From: an uncultured Clostridia bacterium
GTDB taxonomy: Bacteria > Bacillota > Clostridia > Christensenellales > DTU072
Direction of reading: 5' to 3'
DNA: 64,000 bases
NCBI GenBank assembly: GCA_944363505.1
Contig: CALVUD010000006.1
Span: 45,493-109,492, forward strand
In this document: positions 53,961 through 62,509 of the stretch, in pieces
Numbering within the stretch: position 1 is the stretch's first letter
Layout: each line of letters starts with the position of its first letter
Program-made: the position numbers and the translations under genes
The notes under the pieces: model-generated
Databases searched by the model: none
Told to the model about the DNA's origin: nothing
Seen by the model: the letters and a program-made list of their open reading frames with translations, nothing else

Positions 53961-55271
53961 ATGAAAAAACAGAGAATAACAGCCGAATTGTGGGACAAGA
54001 TGCAGTATCTGTTCCGTAACTACTACGACAGAATGGTACACGCCGTACTGTATTACGACAAGCGCATAGACATCGAAGTATTGAAGTCCGTATTGGTAGC
54101 GACTACCGAAAAAGTACCGGTGCTGCACTCCTCTTTCCACGACTCCGTGATCAATCCGTACTGGGAAATCGAAGACTATTCCATTTCCGATATTCTCAGC
54201 GTTATGGAAACCGATTCCGAGCATCTGGAAACCGAAATCGAGGAATTTATCACGCAGTGCATTCCCGTTACCAGCAACGTGCAATTCAAAATCCGCGTCT
54301 TCCACGAGGGCGAGCGGAGCGTGTTCGCGATGATCGTCAACCATATGTGTTTCGACGGAGGCGACTTCAAATATTTCTTGAAACGCCTTTCCGCAAACTA
54401 TAACGCGATGAAAAAAGGCGGCGCCGCCGTGGAGATAAAAACGGGTACTCGTTCCTACGATCAGGTTTATACCAAGCTCGAAGGCGAGGACAAGGAAACG
54501 GCAAAGAAACTGTACAAAAACATTTCTCAGGTCAAGGACGAGCATTACTTCCCGTTGACTCCCGCCCGCGACACCGACAAATCGATGATAAACCGCTGCA
54601 AGATCGACGCCGAAACCTTCTCTCTGTTTCGCGCGGTAGGCAAGCATTACGGCGTAACGGTCAACGACCTGATGCTGACCGTTTACATGCACAGTCTTTA
54701 CGAATTCGGCAACTATCCCGCCACGGATACGCTGACGATACCGTGCATGGTTGACCTGAGACGTCATATCGAAGGCGGCGAAGAAGCCGGCGGACTTACC
54801 AACCATACGGGCTTTATGCAATGTTCCGTGGACGGCGTGGGCGCCACCTTGAACGACACGCTCATCAAAGTGCTGCGCTCCGTCAGAAAATCCAAGCACG
54901 ACAAATTCATGGGTCTGTACAGTCTGCCGCTGTTGAAACTGGCTTACACGATATTCCCCTACGCCATCAGCGAAACGGCGATAAAGATAGGATATCTGAA
55001 CCCGCTTATCGGAATGAGCAACATAGGCGTATTGAATCCCGAGCTGCTGACTATGGGCGACGCCGTTCCCGTGGACGGATTCATGACGGGTGCGGTCAAA
55101 TACAAACCCTATATGCAGTTGGCGCTGACCTCGATGAACGGGGAACTGACCATGACCATAGCGATACGCGGCAACGACGACGACAAGATCCTGGTCGAGA
55201 AATTCTTCTCCATCCTGATGCGTAACGTCCGCACGTTCATTTCGGACAATCTGAAGTATCTGAAAGCGTAA
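53961..55271 (+). CDS. Condensation/acyltransferase-like protein (CAT superfamily), paralogue 2
   Basis: The 436-residue protein is a paralogue of the gene at 29572, with the active-site motif IVNHMCFDGGD (His128, Asp132), DLMLTVYMHSLY and VDLRRHIEGG. The two share the opening ELWDKMQYLFRNYYDR, KTGTRSxDQVY, KFxGLYSLPLLKLAY and the tail strand KYKPYMQLALTS. Unlike paralogue 1, it has a normal ribosome-binding site (GAGGTATAAACC) and is the second gene of an operon with an HAAS membrane protein. It has no signal or transmembrane segment. An acyl transfer to a hydroxyl or amine is inferred from the fold only. Confidence 0.82.
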   Translation: MKKQRITAELWDKMQYLFRNYYDRMVHAVLYYDKRIDIEVLKSVLVATTEKVPVLHSSFHDSVINPYWEIEDYSISDILSVMETDSEHLETEIEEFITQCIPVTSNVQFKIRVFHEGERSVFAMIVNHMCFDGGDFKYFLKRLSANYNAMKKGGAAVEIKTGTRSYDQVYTKLEGEDKETAKKLYKNISQVKDEHYFPLTPARDTDKSMINRCKIDAETFSLFRAVGKHYGVTVNDLMLTVYMHSLYEFGNYPATDTLTIPCMVDLRRHIEGGEEAGGLTNHTGFMQCSVDGVGATLNDTLIKVLRSVRKSKHDKFMGLYSLPLLKLAYTIFPYAISETAIKIGYLNPLIGMSNIGVLNPELLTMGDAVPVDGFMTGAVKYKPYMQLALTSMNGELTMTIAIRGNDDDKILVEKFFSILMRNVRTFISDNLKYLKA

Positions 55272-55286
55272 TCGAAAAAAATACCG

Positions 55287-55316
55287 AAAAAAGGCAGGGC
55301 GCACGCCCTGCCTTTT
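55287..55316. terminator. Bidirectional terminator
   Basis: A perfect 8-bp stem GGCAGGGC/GCCCTGCC with a GCAC loop and A/T runs on both sides lies between convergent operons, ending both the condensation-like and the seven-gene amino-sugar transcripts. Confidence 0.95.
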
Positions 55317-55330
55317 AATTTTTCATTCGT

Positions 55331-56524
55331 CTATTCGGTTTTGGTTTCCGCGTAAAGCTCTTTGAAATACGGTAAAGAGTTCTCTATCGTCTTACGAGCC
55401 ACGCAGTACGCGAGTCTGACGTACCCGGGAGCGCCGAATCCGTCGCCGGGAACGACGAGTATGCCGTACTTTTTCGCGCACTCCGAAAACTTTAAGGCGT
55501 CGCCGCCGGGCACGCGCACGAACAGGTAAAACGCGCCGTCGGGACGCACGCAGTCGTAGCCTATTTCCTTTAATCCGTTATATAACAGATCGCGGTTTAT
55601 TTTGTACGCTTCGAGGTCGGGTTGCTCTCTGAGACACTTTTTCACGACGTACTGCATAAGGCTGGGCGCGCAAACGTATCCCAGCGCCCTGCCCGCGCCC
55701 ATCACCGCGAGATAAACCTCATCCGCGTCGCACGCTTTGGGATTTACTGCGACGTACCCTATCCTTTCTCCCGGCAAAGACAGCGACTTGGAATAGGAAT
55801 AACATACGACGGAATCGTCGTAGTAGTTCATTATATACCCTACCTTTGCGTCGCCGTAAACGAGTTCGCGGTAAGGTTCGTCCGCGATTATGTAAATGGG
55901 ATGCGAATACTCTTCGCTCTTTTTCTTAACTACAGCCGAGACTTTTTTCAGACACTCGTCCGAATATACCGCGCCCGAAGGATTGTTCGGGGAATTGAGT
56001 ATCATTGCCACGGTATCTGCGTTGATAAGTTCGGCAAGCTTGTCCGTATCCACGGAAAAGTCTTGTTCGCGCATGGGAGCCGCCACGAACTTTGCACCCG
56101 CCGCCTCGACGAAAACTTTGTACTCGGGAAAATACGGAGCCGCCGCCACGACCTCCTGACCGGGCGCGGAAACCAGAGCGTTCAGCGTTATCGTCAACGC
56201 CGCCGCGGCGCCGCAAGTCATATATATGTTGTCCGCACCCACCGAGGTCGAAAAACGTTCGTTGATATAATCGGCTATCGCTTTCCTGACGCCGTAATCG
56301 CCCTGCGCCGAAGTATATCCGTGAAGCGCCACGGGTTCCATAGTGTCCACAAATTCCTTTATGGCTTCGGCGACCTTGGCGGGAGGCGCCACGCTGGGAT
56401 TGCCGAGACTGAAGTCGAATACTTTGTCGGCGCCCATTTCCGCGGCGCGTTTTTTTCCGTATTCGAACAGTTCGCGTATTACGGAGCGGACGCTCCCAAG
56501 TTCGTATGCTTTACGGTTGTACAT
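55331..56524 (-). CDS. PLP-dependent aminotransferase, class I/II
   Basis: The 397-residue protein has the fold-type I aminotransferase pattern: DFSLGNPSVAPP near 42, the NNPSGAVYSDE strand near 185-195, IADEPYRELVYG near 220, and the PLP Lys in CYSYSKSLSLPGERIGY near 250. The C-terminal Arg region (PDGAFYLFVRVP) binds the substrate carboxylate. It resembles aspartate/aromatic-type aminotransferases; the amino donor cannot be assigned. It is the last gene of the operon, 8 bp after galE, and ends at the shared terminator. Confidence 0.93.
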   Translation of the reverse strand: MYNRKAYELGSVRSVIRELFEYGKKRAAEMGADKVFDFSLGNPSVAPPAKVAEAIKEFVDTMEPVALHGYTSAQGDYGVRKAIADYINERFSTSVGADNIYMTCGAAAALTITLNALVSAPGQEVVAAAPYFPEYKVFVEAAGAKFVAAPMREQDFSVDTDKLAELINADTVAMILNSPNNPSGAVYSDECLKKVSAVVKKKSEEYSHPIYIIADEPYRELVYGDAKVGYIMNYYDDSVVCYSYSKSLSLPGERIGYVAVNPKACDADEVYLAVMGAGRALGYVCAPSLMQYVVKKCLREQPDLEAYKINRDLLYNGLKEIGYDCVRPDGAFYLFVRVPGGDALKFSECAKKYGILVVPGDGFGAPGYVRLAYCVARKTIENSLPYFKELYAETKTE

Positions 56525-56532
56525 ATAAGTCC

Positions 56533-57528
56533 TTACTTTTTATGAGTCTGGAAGTTCCACAGGTCGCGGCACATATCTTCGAGGTTGCGTTTTGCGCGCC
56601 AGTTAAGCTCGTTAGCCGCCTTTTCGGGAGAAGCGTAGCAGGACGCTATGTCTCCGGGACGTCTGGGCGCGATTTTGTAAGGAACGGGTTTGCCGGACGC
56701 CTTTTCGAACGCCTTTACCATATCCAGCACCGAATATCCGACTCCGGTGCCGAGGTTTATCGCCTCGACGCCGTAAGAATCAATGTGTTCCAGCGCAGCA
56801 AGATGACCTTCGGCAAGATCCATCACGTGTATGTAATCCCTGACTCCGGTGCCGTCGGGAGTGTCGTAATCGTTTCCGAAAACGTTCAGGTACGGCAGTT
56901 CGCCGTGAGCGACCTTGGCAACGTAAGGCATAAGGTTATTCGGTATGCCCTTGGGGTCCTCGCCGATAAGTCCCGATTCGTGAGCGCCGACGGGGTTGAA
57001 GTATCTGAGCAGCAGAATGTGGAAAGAACGATCCGCCGCATACACGTCCCTTAAAATATTTTCTATCATCAGCTTCGTCGAACCGTAGGGATTTGTCGTG
57101 GACAGTCTGCAATCCTCGTCCAGCGGCAGTCTTTCCGGAGTTCCGTAAACGGTGGCGGACGAACTGAATACGAAACGTTTCACGTCGTACTTTACCATCG
57201 TTTCGAGCAGCGTCAGCGTGGAATCCAGGTTGTTTCTGTAATAAAGCAGCGGTTTTTCGCAGCTTTCGCCAACCGCTTTCAGCCCCGCGAAATGAATCAC
57301 GGCGTCGATCTTATGTTCGGAAAAGATTTTTTCGAGAATCTTTTTGTCGCATACGTCGCCTTCGTAAAAAATTACTTTTTTACCGGTAATGCGTTCGACG
57401 TTTTCGATACTCTCGTAAGAGCTGTTGGAAAAGTTGTCTACCGCCACCACTTCGTGACCTGCGTTCAGAAGGCATACGTCGGTATGAGTAGCTATGTATC
57501 CTGCTCCGCCCGTAACCAAAACTTTCAT
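56533..57528 (-). CDS. galE: UDP-glucose 4-epimerase
   Basis: The 331-residue protein is full length for GalE. VTGGAGYIATHTDVCLL is the NAD-binding GxxGxxx motif; the usual GYIGSH is GYIATH here. FSSSATVYGTP supplies the catalytic Ser/Thr, and PYGSTK holds the YxxxK pair. It interconverts UDP-glucose/galactose and often UDP-GlcNAc/GalNAc, which fits the neighbouring hexosaminidase and hexosamine-kinase-like genes. A strong AAAGGAG site precedes the ATG. Confidence 0.97.
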   Translation of the reverse strand: MKVLVTGGAGYIATHTDVCLLNAGHEVVAVDNFSNSSYESIENVERITGKKVIFYEGDVCDKKILEKIFSEHKIDAVIHFAGLKAVGESCEKPLLYYRNNLDSTLTLLETMVKYDVKRFVFSSSATVYGTPERLPLDEDCRLSTTNPYGSTKLMIENILRDVYAADRSFHILLLRYFNPVGAHESGLIGEDPKGIPNNLMPYVAKVAHGELPYLNVFGNDYDTPDGTGVRDYIHVMDLAEGHLAALEHIDSYGVEAINLGTGVGYSVLDMVKAFEKASGKPVPYKIAPRRPGDIASCYASPEKAANELNWRAKRNLEDMCRDLWNFQTHKK

Positions 57529-57577
57529 ATCAATTCTCCTTTTATATGTTTTACGTTAATCCGAGTTTCAAAACTTT

Positions 57578-58138
57578 TCACTCCGACAGTTTCAGCGGCA
57601 CGAACGCAGAAACGACGTGAAAAGAATCTTTTAGCGTGGGATTCAAAGCGTATAGCTTCAATCCGTCCTTGCAATAGTCCTGCATATACAGGTTAAATTT
57701 CGCGTTTTCGGGATCGAATCCAAGTTTTTTCAGGTTATCGAGGGGCACTTCCCACCGACTGACGTAGCCGTCCGCGACCCTTTCGGCAGTCGCCTCGAAA
57801 GGCATTTCGTCCAAAAACTCGAGTCTGAACCTGCCGTCGCCCTCGTTTTCGACAAGAGCGGCATACGTTATCCCGTCGGGATTTACCTCGAGTTCCAGGT
57901 ACCTGTCGTCGCGCCCGAGCGTGACGAACATTTCAACCGTATCGCCCTTCCAGAGCGACTCGTTATACGCTTTCCCATACGAGATTATATCACCGTCATA
58001 CGCGTAAAACAACAGTTTTAACGAAGTTAAAGTATATTCCGCCGTGACCGAAGCGCCCTTTTCTCCCGCTCCCGAATTGGAAACGAGGTCGAAACGCACG
58101 CTTTTGCCCGCTTTCAAATCAACGCGCTCCGTTTGCAT
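57578..58138 (-). CDS. CBM9-like carbohydrate-binding or sugar-associated beta-sandwich protein
   Basis: The 186-residue protein starts MQTERVDLKAGKSVRFDL after GGAGG; upstream in-frame starts lie within the kinase gene. ESLWKGDTVEMFVTLGRDDRYLELEVNPDG is the recognisable CBM9-like core (in short: W-x-GDxVEMF...YLELEVNPDG), followed by GYVSRWEVPLDNL. Such domains bind sugars or occur in glycan-processing enzymes. It has no signal peptide, so it acts in the cytosol. It overlaps the end of the kinase-like gene by 20 nt, a sign of joint expression in amino-sugar use. Enzymatic activity is not expected, but the role is open. Confidence 0.75.
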   Translation of the reverse strand: MQTERVDLKAGKSVRFDLVSNSGAGEKGASVTAEYTLTSLKLLFYAYDGDIISYGKAYNESLWKGDTVEMFVTLGRDDRYLELEVNPDGITYAALVENEGDGRFRLEFLDEMPFEATAERVADGYVSRWEVPLDNLKKLGFDPENAKFNLYMQDYCKDGLKLYALNPTLKDSFHVVSAFVPLKLSE

Positions 58139-59222
58139 ATTCCTCCGCCGCGTCGCGCATAAACATACGTTCCTTTTCCATTTCTTCGACCAGTTTGAAC
58201 TGCGTGCGTGCCCTGTCAAGGTTCTGAGCGTCGCGGTGCACTTTAAAATACACGTCGCCTTCCAGATAATCCGTCAGGAAGCGCATGCCGCATTCGTAAG
58301 TCATCAGTATCGCGCCGAAATACAACATCGACTTTTCGGTGCGGGTCATACTTCGTCCCGCTTCTCCCGCAAAACCACGCGCAAAAGCGGCATAAAGTTC
58401 TTTTGAAAAGCCCACTTTCGTCAGATCGCGTTCGTCCTCCGCTCCGGTAGAAGTTCCCGAACGGACGCCGTCGCCGAAATCGTAAAGTATGCTTCCGCGC
58501 ATAACCGTATCGAGGTCGATGACCGCGACGGGACGTTTACCCTGTATGTCGATAAGCACGTTGTTCAGCTTGGTATCGTTATGCGTGACCCTGACGGGTA
58601 TATCGCCCGACGCCATCTTTGAAATTACCGCATCCGCGTAAACGTTTCTGGAACGCACAAAATCGATCTCGGCCGAAACTTCTTTTACTCTGTTGGCTTT
58701 ATCGGCAGCCACCGCTACTTCAAACTTTTCAAGCCGCTTCAGAGTATTGTGGAAGTCGGGAATACTGTCGTACAGCTTTTCGACGGGATAACCGCTTAAA
58801 GCCTTTTCGAACCGTCCGAAACCTGCCGCCGAAAGGTACAATTCTTCCGTTGTCGGCACGCGTTCGATACTGATTCCCTCCGAAATGAAATTGTACATTC
58901 TGAAGTATCCCTCGGGCGCTTTGAAATACGGAGCCTTGTCCTTGGTGCGGATGACCCTGAGTTTTTCCGAATCGGGTTGCCGACTTTTCGACGCCACGTA
59001 TTCAGTAACTCCGACAATATTTTCCATCAGTTCGGCAACGTTTGAAAAAACGTGATTGTTTATCCTTTGCAAAATATACTCTTCGCCGCCCGCACAAGTC
59101 AATCTGTAAGTGTCGTTGATGTGACCGCAACCGTATCTGATGCACTTTACCGGCGCGGAAAGAGTCGCGAAATTCAAAGCTATTTCGGCTATCCTGTTAA
59201 TCTGATTTTCGTTATTCATCAT
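58119..59222 (-). CDS. N-acetylhexosamine 1-kinase-like phosphotransferase
   Basis: The 367-residue protein is an aminoglycoside-phosphotransferase-fold kinase. CIRYGCGHINDTYRL near the N-terminus and VTHNDTKLNNVLID (catalytic loop with HxDxxxxN-like residues), then IDLDTVMRGSILYDFGDG (metal-binding D-F-G-like), match the NahK/LnpB group. That enzyme phosphorylates GalNAc/GlcNAc at C1 in the lacto-N-biose pathway. The ATG at 59222 has AAGGTG at ideal spacing; the GTG at 59231 is less likely. It lies 11 bp after the GH20 gene and near galE, which supports amino-sugar salvage. Substrate choice is inferred. Confidence 0.82.
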   Translation of the reverse strand: MMNNENQINRIAEIALNFATLSAPVKCIRYGCGHINDTYRLTCAGGEEYILQRINNHVFSNVAELMENIVGVTEYVASKSRQPDSEKLRVIRTKDKAPYFKAPEGYFRMYNFISEGISIERVPTTEELYLSAAGFGRFEKALSGYPVEKLYDSIPDFHNTLKRLEKFEVAVAADKANRVKEVSAEIDFVRSRNVYADAVISKMASGDIPVRVTHNDTKLNNVLIDIQGKRPVAVIDLDTVMRGSILYDFGDGVRSGTSTGAEDERDLTKVGFSKELYAAFARGFAGEAGRSMTRTEKSMLYFGAILMTYECGMRFLTDYLEGDVYFKVHRDAQNLDRARTQFKLVEEMEKERMFMRDAAEEYANGAR

Positions 59223-59233
59223 TTTGGTCACCT

Positions 59234-60733
59234 TTATCTTTGGTTTTGTTGCCTAAATTTGCGTTTCGCGGCACGACGAACTTTCATATTGCCTATCAGG
59301 TTTCCTATCGCGCCCCAATATAATTGCCTTCTTTCCCACCATATTCTGTCCAGCACATAAGCTATGCCTTTTTTCTCGGCTCCCGCTTTTTCTCCGACAA
59401 TCGCGCCAAGTCTTATAAATAACGGAGCATAACTTTTCGCCCTGTCGCCCACATTTTCGTCGCAGCATCCTCTCCAAGCGATTTCCGCCCCGACCGCCAA
59501 TCTGGGGAACAGCATTTTATCTGCCTGCCGCGCGTTCGGAACCAACTCCGTCCACAGCGGAAATTCAGCGCCCAAAATATTATCGACCGCATCGACTTTC
59601 GTTCCTTCGGGAATCAGTTTGTATTTCTCCATTGCGCGGACGCCGTTTATCGAATAAGGTAAATCCAGATAATACGGCTCGCAAGGAGACATTATTACTT
59701 GTCGTCCCGAATTTATTTCTTCCGCCAGCTTTTTTTCGTCAAGTCCGCCCTGCCAGTATTGCCATACCAAGTTTTTGTCTGCTTTTCCCGTAATCTTCGA
59801 TTCGTTCCAGATTATCGCTTTTTTGCCGTGCTCGTTTAAAAACGCGCTAAGTTCGTTCAACGCCCAAGCCTGTACCTCGGACCATTGATTAAAGCCCAGC
59901 CTTCGCTTCAATTCAAGACATTCGGGGCATAGCTTCCAGCGCTCGTACATGACTTCGTCTCCGCCCAAATGGTAATACTCATCCGTAAAAATATCGAATA
60001 GCTCTTCCAGAACGTCTTTCATGAAACTGAGCGTTGTATCTTTGCCGACGCACGCAACATCATACTTGACGCCGAAATTACGGGCCACCTTGACCCCTTC
60101 GCCGTAGCAACCGAGCTCCGGATAAGCCGCTATGGCCGCCGAAAAATGTCCGGGGAAATCTATTTCGGGCACGACTTTTATATGTTTTGAGTGAGCGTAT
60201 GCGACGATCTGTTTAAGTTGTTCCCGAGTATAATATCCGCCGTGCCTGTACAAACGCACGTGAGTGCGGCTACGGAATGCGCCCACTGCGGTGAGACGCG
60301 GATATTTTTTTATCTCTACTCTCCAGCCCTGATCGTCGGTAAGATGCAGATGCAGTACGTTCAGCTTTAAAAGCGCCATGTAATCGATATGCCTCAGCAC
60401 CGTGTCGACGTCGAAGAAATATCTCGCCACGTCCAGCATATATCCGCGGTATCCAAATGCGGGAGCGTCCGAAATATAAAATTCTCCCGGCGTTCCGCCC
60501 GTCAGAGCGTCCATAACGCCGAGAGTCACCTCTCCGTAAAACCTTCCCGCCTCGTCGCAAGAGCGCATAACGAGTTTTGAATCCCGTGCCCTGAGCTCGT
60601 ATCCCTCGGGAGGAAGCGAGTCGTCACGGACGTAGTCGTATTTTATCGCGCCCGAGTCATCTTTGAGGAACTTAAAAAATCCCTCCTTTCGCTCGAATTT
60701 GATCGGCGCAGGCACTAAAGGAAACATTTTCAC
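59234..60733 (-). CDS. Beta-N-acetylhexosaminidase, glycoside hydrolase family 20
   Basis: The 499-residue protein has the GH20 fold: an N-terminal alpha/beta domain (1-90), then the barrel with YRGYMLDVARYFFDVDTVLR, LNVLHLHLTDDQGWRVEI, VPEIDFPGHF, and the catalytic pair in YHLGGDEV (Asp259-Glu260). IIWNESK and WQYWQGG supply further substrate contacts. It releases terminal GlcNAc or GalNAc by substrate-assisted catalysis. It lacks a signal peptide, so it should act on imported small oligosaccharides in the cytosol. It precedes the NahK-like kinase by 11 bp and follows alaS by 12 bp. Confidence 0.96.
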   Translation of the reverse strand: MKMFPLVPAPIKFERKEGFFKFLKDDSGAIKYDYVRDDSLPPEGYELRARDSKLVMRSCDEAGRFYGEVTLGVMDALTGGTPGEFYISDAPAFGYRGYMLDVARYFFDVDTVLRHIDYMALLKLNVLHLHLTDDQGWRVEIKKYPRLTAVGAFRSRTHVRLYRHGGYYTREQLKQIVAYAHSKHIKVVPEIDFPGHFSAAIAAYPELGCYGEGVKVARNFGVKYDVACVGKDTTLSFMKDVLEELFDIFTDEYYHLGGDEVMYERWKLCPECLELKRRLGFNQWSEVQAWALNELSAFLNEHGKKAIIWNESKITGKADKNLVWQYWQGGLDEKKLAEEINSGRQVIMSPCEPYYLDLPYSINGVRAMEKYKLIPEGTKVDAVDNILGAEFPLWTELVPNARQADKMLFPRLAVGAEIAWRGCCDENVGDRAKSYAPLFIRLGAIVGEKAGAEKKGIAYVLDRIWWERRQLYWGAIGNLIGNMKVRRAAKRKFRQQNQR

Positions 60734-60745
60734 CTCTCTCCTAAC

Positions 60746-62509
60746 TTATTCCAGCACAGCTTTGATTCGTCTGACACCGGCGGAACTGCTCTGCTCTTTG
60801 ACAATTCTGAATTTGCCAAGTTCCGACGTGTTGGCGGCATGCGGCCCGCCGCAGATCTCCTTTGAATAATCTCCTATCGTATAAACTTTTACTATTTCGC
60901 CGTAGCGGTCGCCGAACACGCCTACCGCGCCCGCGGCATGAGCGGCTTCGGGAGTCATTTCCTCGCACGTAACGTCCACTTTGGCGGCGATGACCGCGTT
61001 TACCGCGTTTTCGACGGCGGCGATTTCCTCCGCGGTCAGCGGACGCGGGAAGTTAAAGTCGAGTCTCAGCCTTTCGGGCGTGATGTTGGAGCCTTTCTGC
61101 ATTATGGTCGGGTCCTTTAACTCGCGTCTCAACGCCTCCATCAACAGATGCGTAGCGGTATGAAGCCTTGTGGTCTGTTCGCCCGAATCCGCAAGACCTC
61201 CCTTGAATTTTTGTTCCGCGCCTGCCTTGGATTTAAGCTGATGCTCGTTGAAAGCGCGCTCGAAACCTTCCATATCCACGCTCACGCCGTGCTCGGCGCT
61301 GAGTTCCACCGTCATTTCGGGCGGGAATCCGTATGTGTCGTAAAGTCTGAAAGCCGCCTTCCCGCTGATACGGTTGTCCTTGATGTACCCGAGCAGCTTT
61401 TCGAACTCCTTCAGCCCTTGCTGAAGCGTTTTGTCGAATTTTTGAGTCTCGGCGTCCAGTTCCGTCATTATACGTTCGCGGTTATCCTTAAGCTCGGTAT
61501 AGAAATCGCCGTAAATTCCGATATACTTGTCGGCGCAGACTGTCAGCACATCGGCGCCGAGTCCCAATAAACGCGCGTACCTTACGGCGCGGCGGATAAG
61601 GCGGCGCAGTATATACCCGCGATCCACGTTAGAGGGTGAAACTCCCCTCGGATCGCCCAGAATGAACGTGGCGGTCCTGGTATGGTCGGTGATTATTCTG
61701 ACGGCGCGCTCCGCGGCGGCGTCCTTTACCTCTGTCAAAGACCTCAGATAATCGGCTACGGGTTTCAGAACGTCGGTCTCGTAAACGGATTTGTATCCGT
61801 TCAACATCGCGAGCGTGCGCTCCAGTCCCATTCCCGTATCGACGTTTTTCTGCTTAAGTTCCGTCAGCGAGCCGTCGGGATGTTTATAGAAGTGCATGAA
61901 CACGTTGTTCCATATCTCGACGAACCTTCCGCCGTCGTCCGCGGGCGAATTGCCGGGCTTGGATTCGTCCACGATAAATATTTCGGTGTCCTCGCCGCAA
62001 GGACCCGTCTGTCCCGCGATCCACCAGTTATTGGCTTTGGGCAGATAAAAAATCCTGTCCGGAGAAATACCCATCTCGCGCCAGCGTTTGGCGCTGAACT
62101 CGTCGCGCGGACAATCCGCGTCACCCTCGAACACCGTTACCGCGAGCTTTTCGGCCAGTATTCCCAGCACCGAGGTTAAAAACTCGTAAGACCACGCTAT
62201 ACTCTCGTTCTTGAAATAGTCCCCGAGCGACCAGTTGCCGAGCATTTCGAAAAACGTGCAATGCGTGTCGTCGCCAACGTCGTCGATGTCGCCCGTGCGG
62301 ATGCATTTCTGCACGTCGGTCAGGCGCTTGCCCGCAGGATGCTTCTGCCCCAGAAGATACGGAACCAGCGGCTGCATGCCGGCCGTGGTGAACAAAACCG
62401 TCGGATCGTTTTCGGGTATCAGCGACGCGCTGGGAATAACCGCGTGTCCCTTGGATTTGAAAAACTCCAGATATTTCTTTCTAAGTTCAACGGAATCAAG
62501 CATTTTCAT
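60746..62509 (-). CDS. alaS: Alanyl-tRNA synthetase, short form lacking two domains
   Basis: The 587-residue protein has a complete class II catalytic half (FTTAGMQPLVPYL, CTFFEMLGNWSLGDYF, DPRGVSPSNVDRGYILRRLI) and the editing-domain zinc motifs HTATH (450-454) and CGGPH (553-557). Bacterial AlaRS is usually about 870 residues. The beta-barrel segment with FYAESGGQxGD is missing: the helical domain runs straight into the editing site at about 445. The C-terminal C-Ala (DHHA1-type) domain is also missing; the protein ends after GVRRIKAVLE. The reading frame is intact, so this is a natural short form. It overlaps apgM by 14 nt. Confidence 0.93.
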   Translation of the reverse strand: MKMLDSVELRKKYLEFFKSKGHAVIPSASLIPENDPTVLFTTAGMQPLVPYLLGQKHPAGKRLTDVQKCIRTGDIDDVGDDTHCTFFEMLGNWSLGDYFKNESIAWSYEFLTSVLGILAEKLAVTVFEGDADCPRDEFSAKRWREMGISPDRIFYLPKANNWWIAGQTGPCGEDTEIFIVDESKPGNSPADDGGRFVEIWNNVFMHFYKHPDGSLTELKQKNVDTGMGLERTLAMLNGYKSVYETDVLKPVADYLRSLTEVKDAAAERAVRIITDHTRTATFILGDPRGVSPSNVDRGYILRRLIRRAVRYARLLGLGADVLTVCADKYIGIYGDFYTELKDNRERIMTELDAETQKFDKTLQQGLKEFEKLLGYIKDNRISGKAAFRLYDTYGFPPEMTVELSAEHGVSVDMEGFERAFNEHQLKSKAGAEQKFKGGLADSGEQTTRLHTATHLLMEALRRELKDPTIMQKGSNITPERLRLDFNFPRPLTAEEIAAVENAVNAVIAAKVDVTCEEMTPEAAHAAGAVGVFGDRYGEIVKVYTIGDYSKEICGGPHAANTSELGKFRIVKEQSSSAGVRRIKAVLE

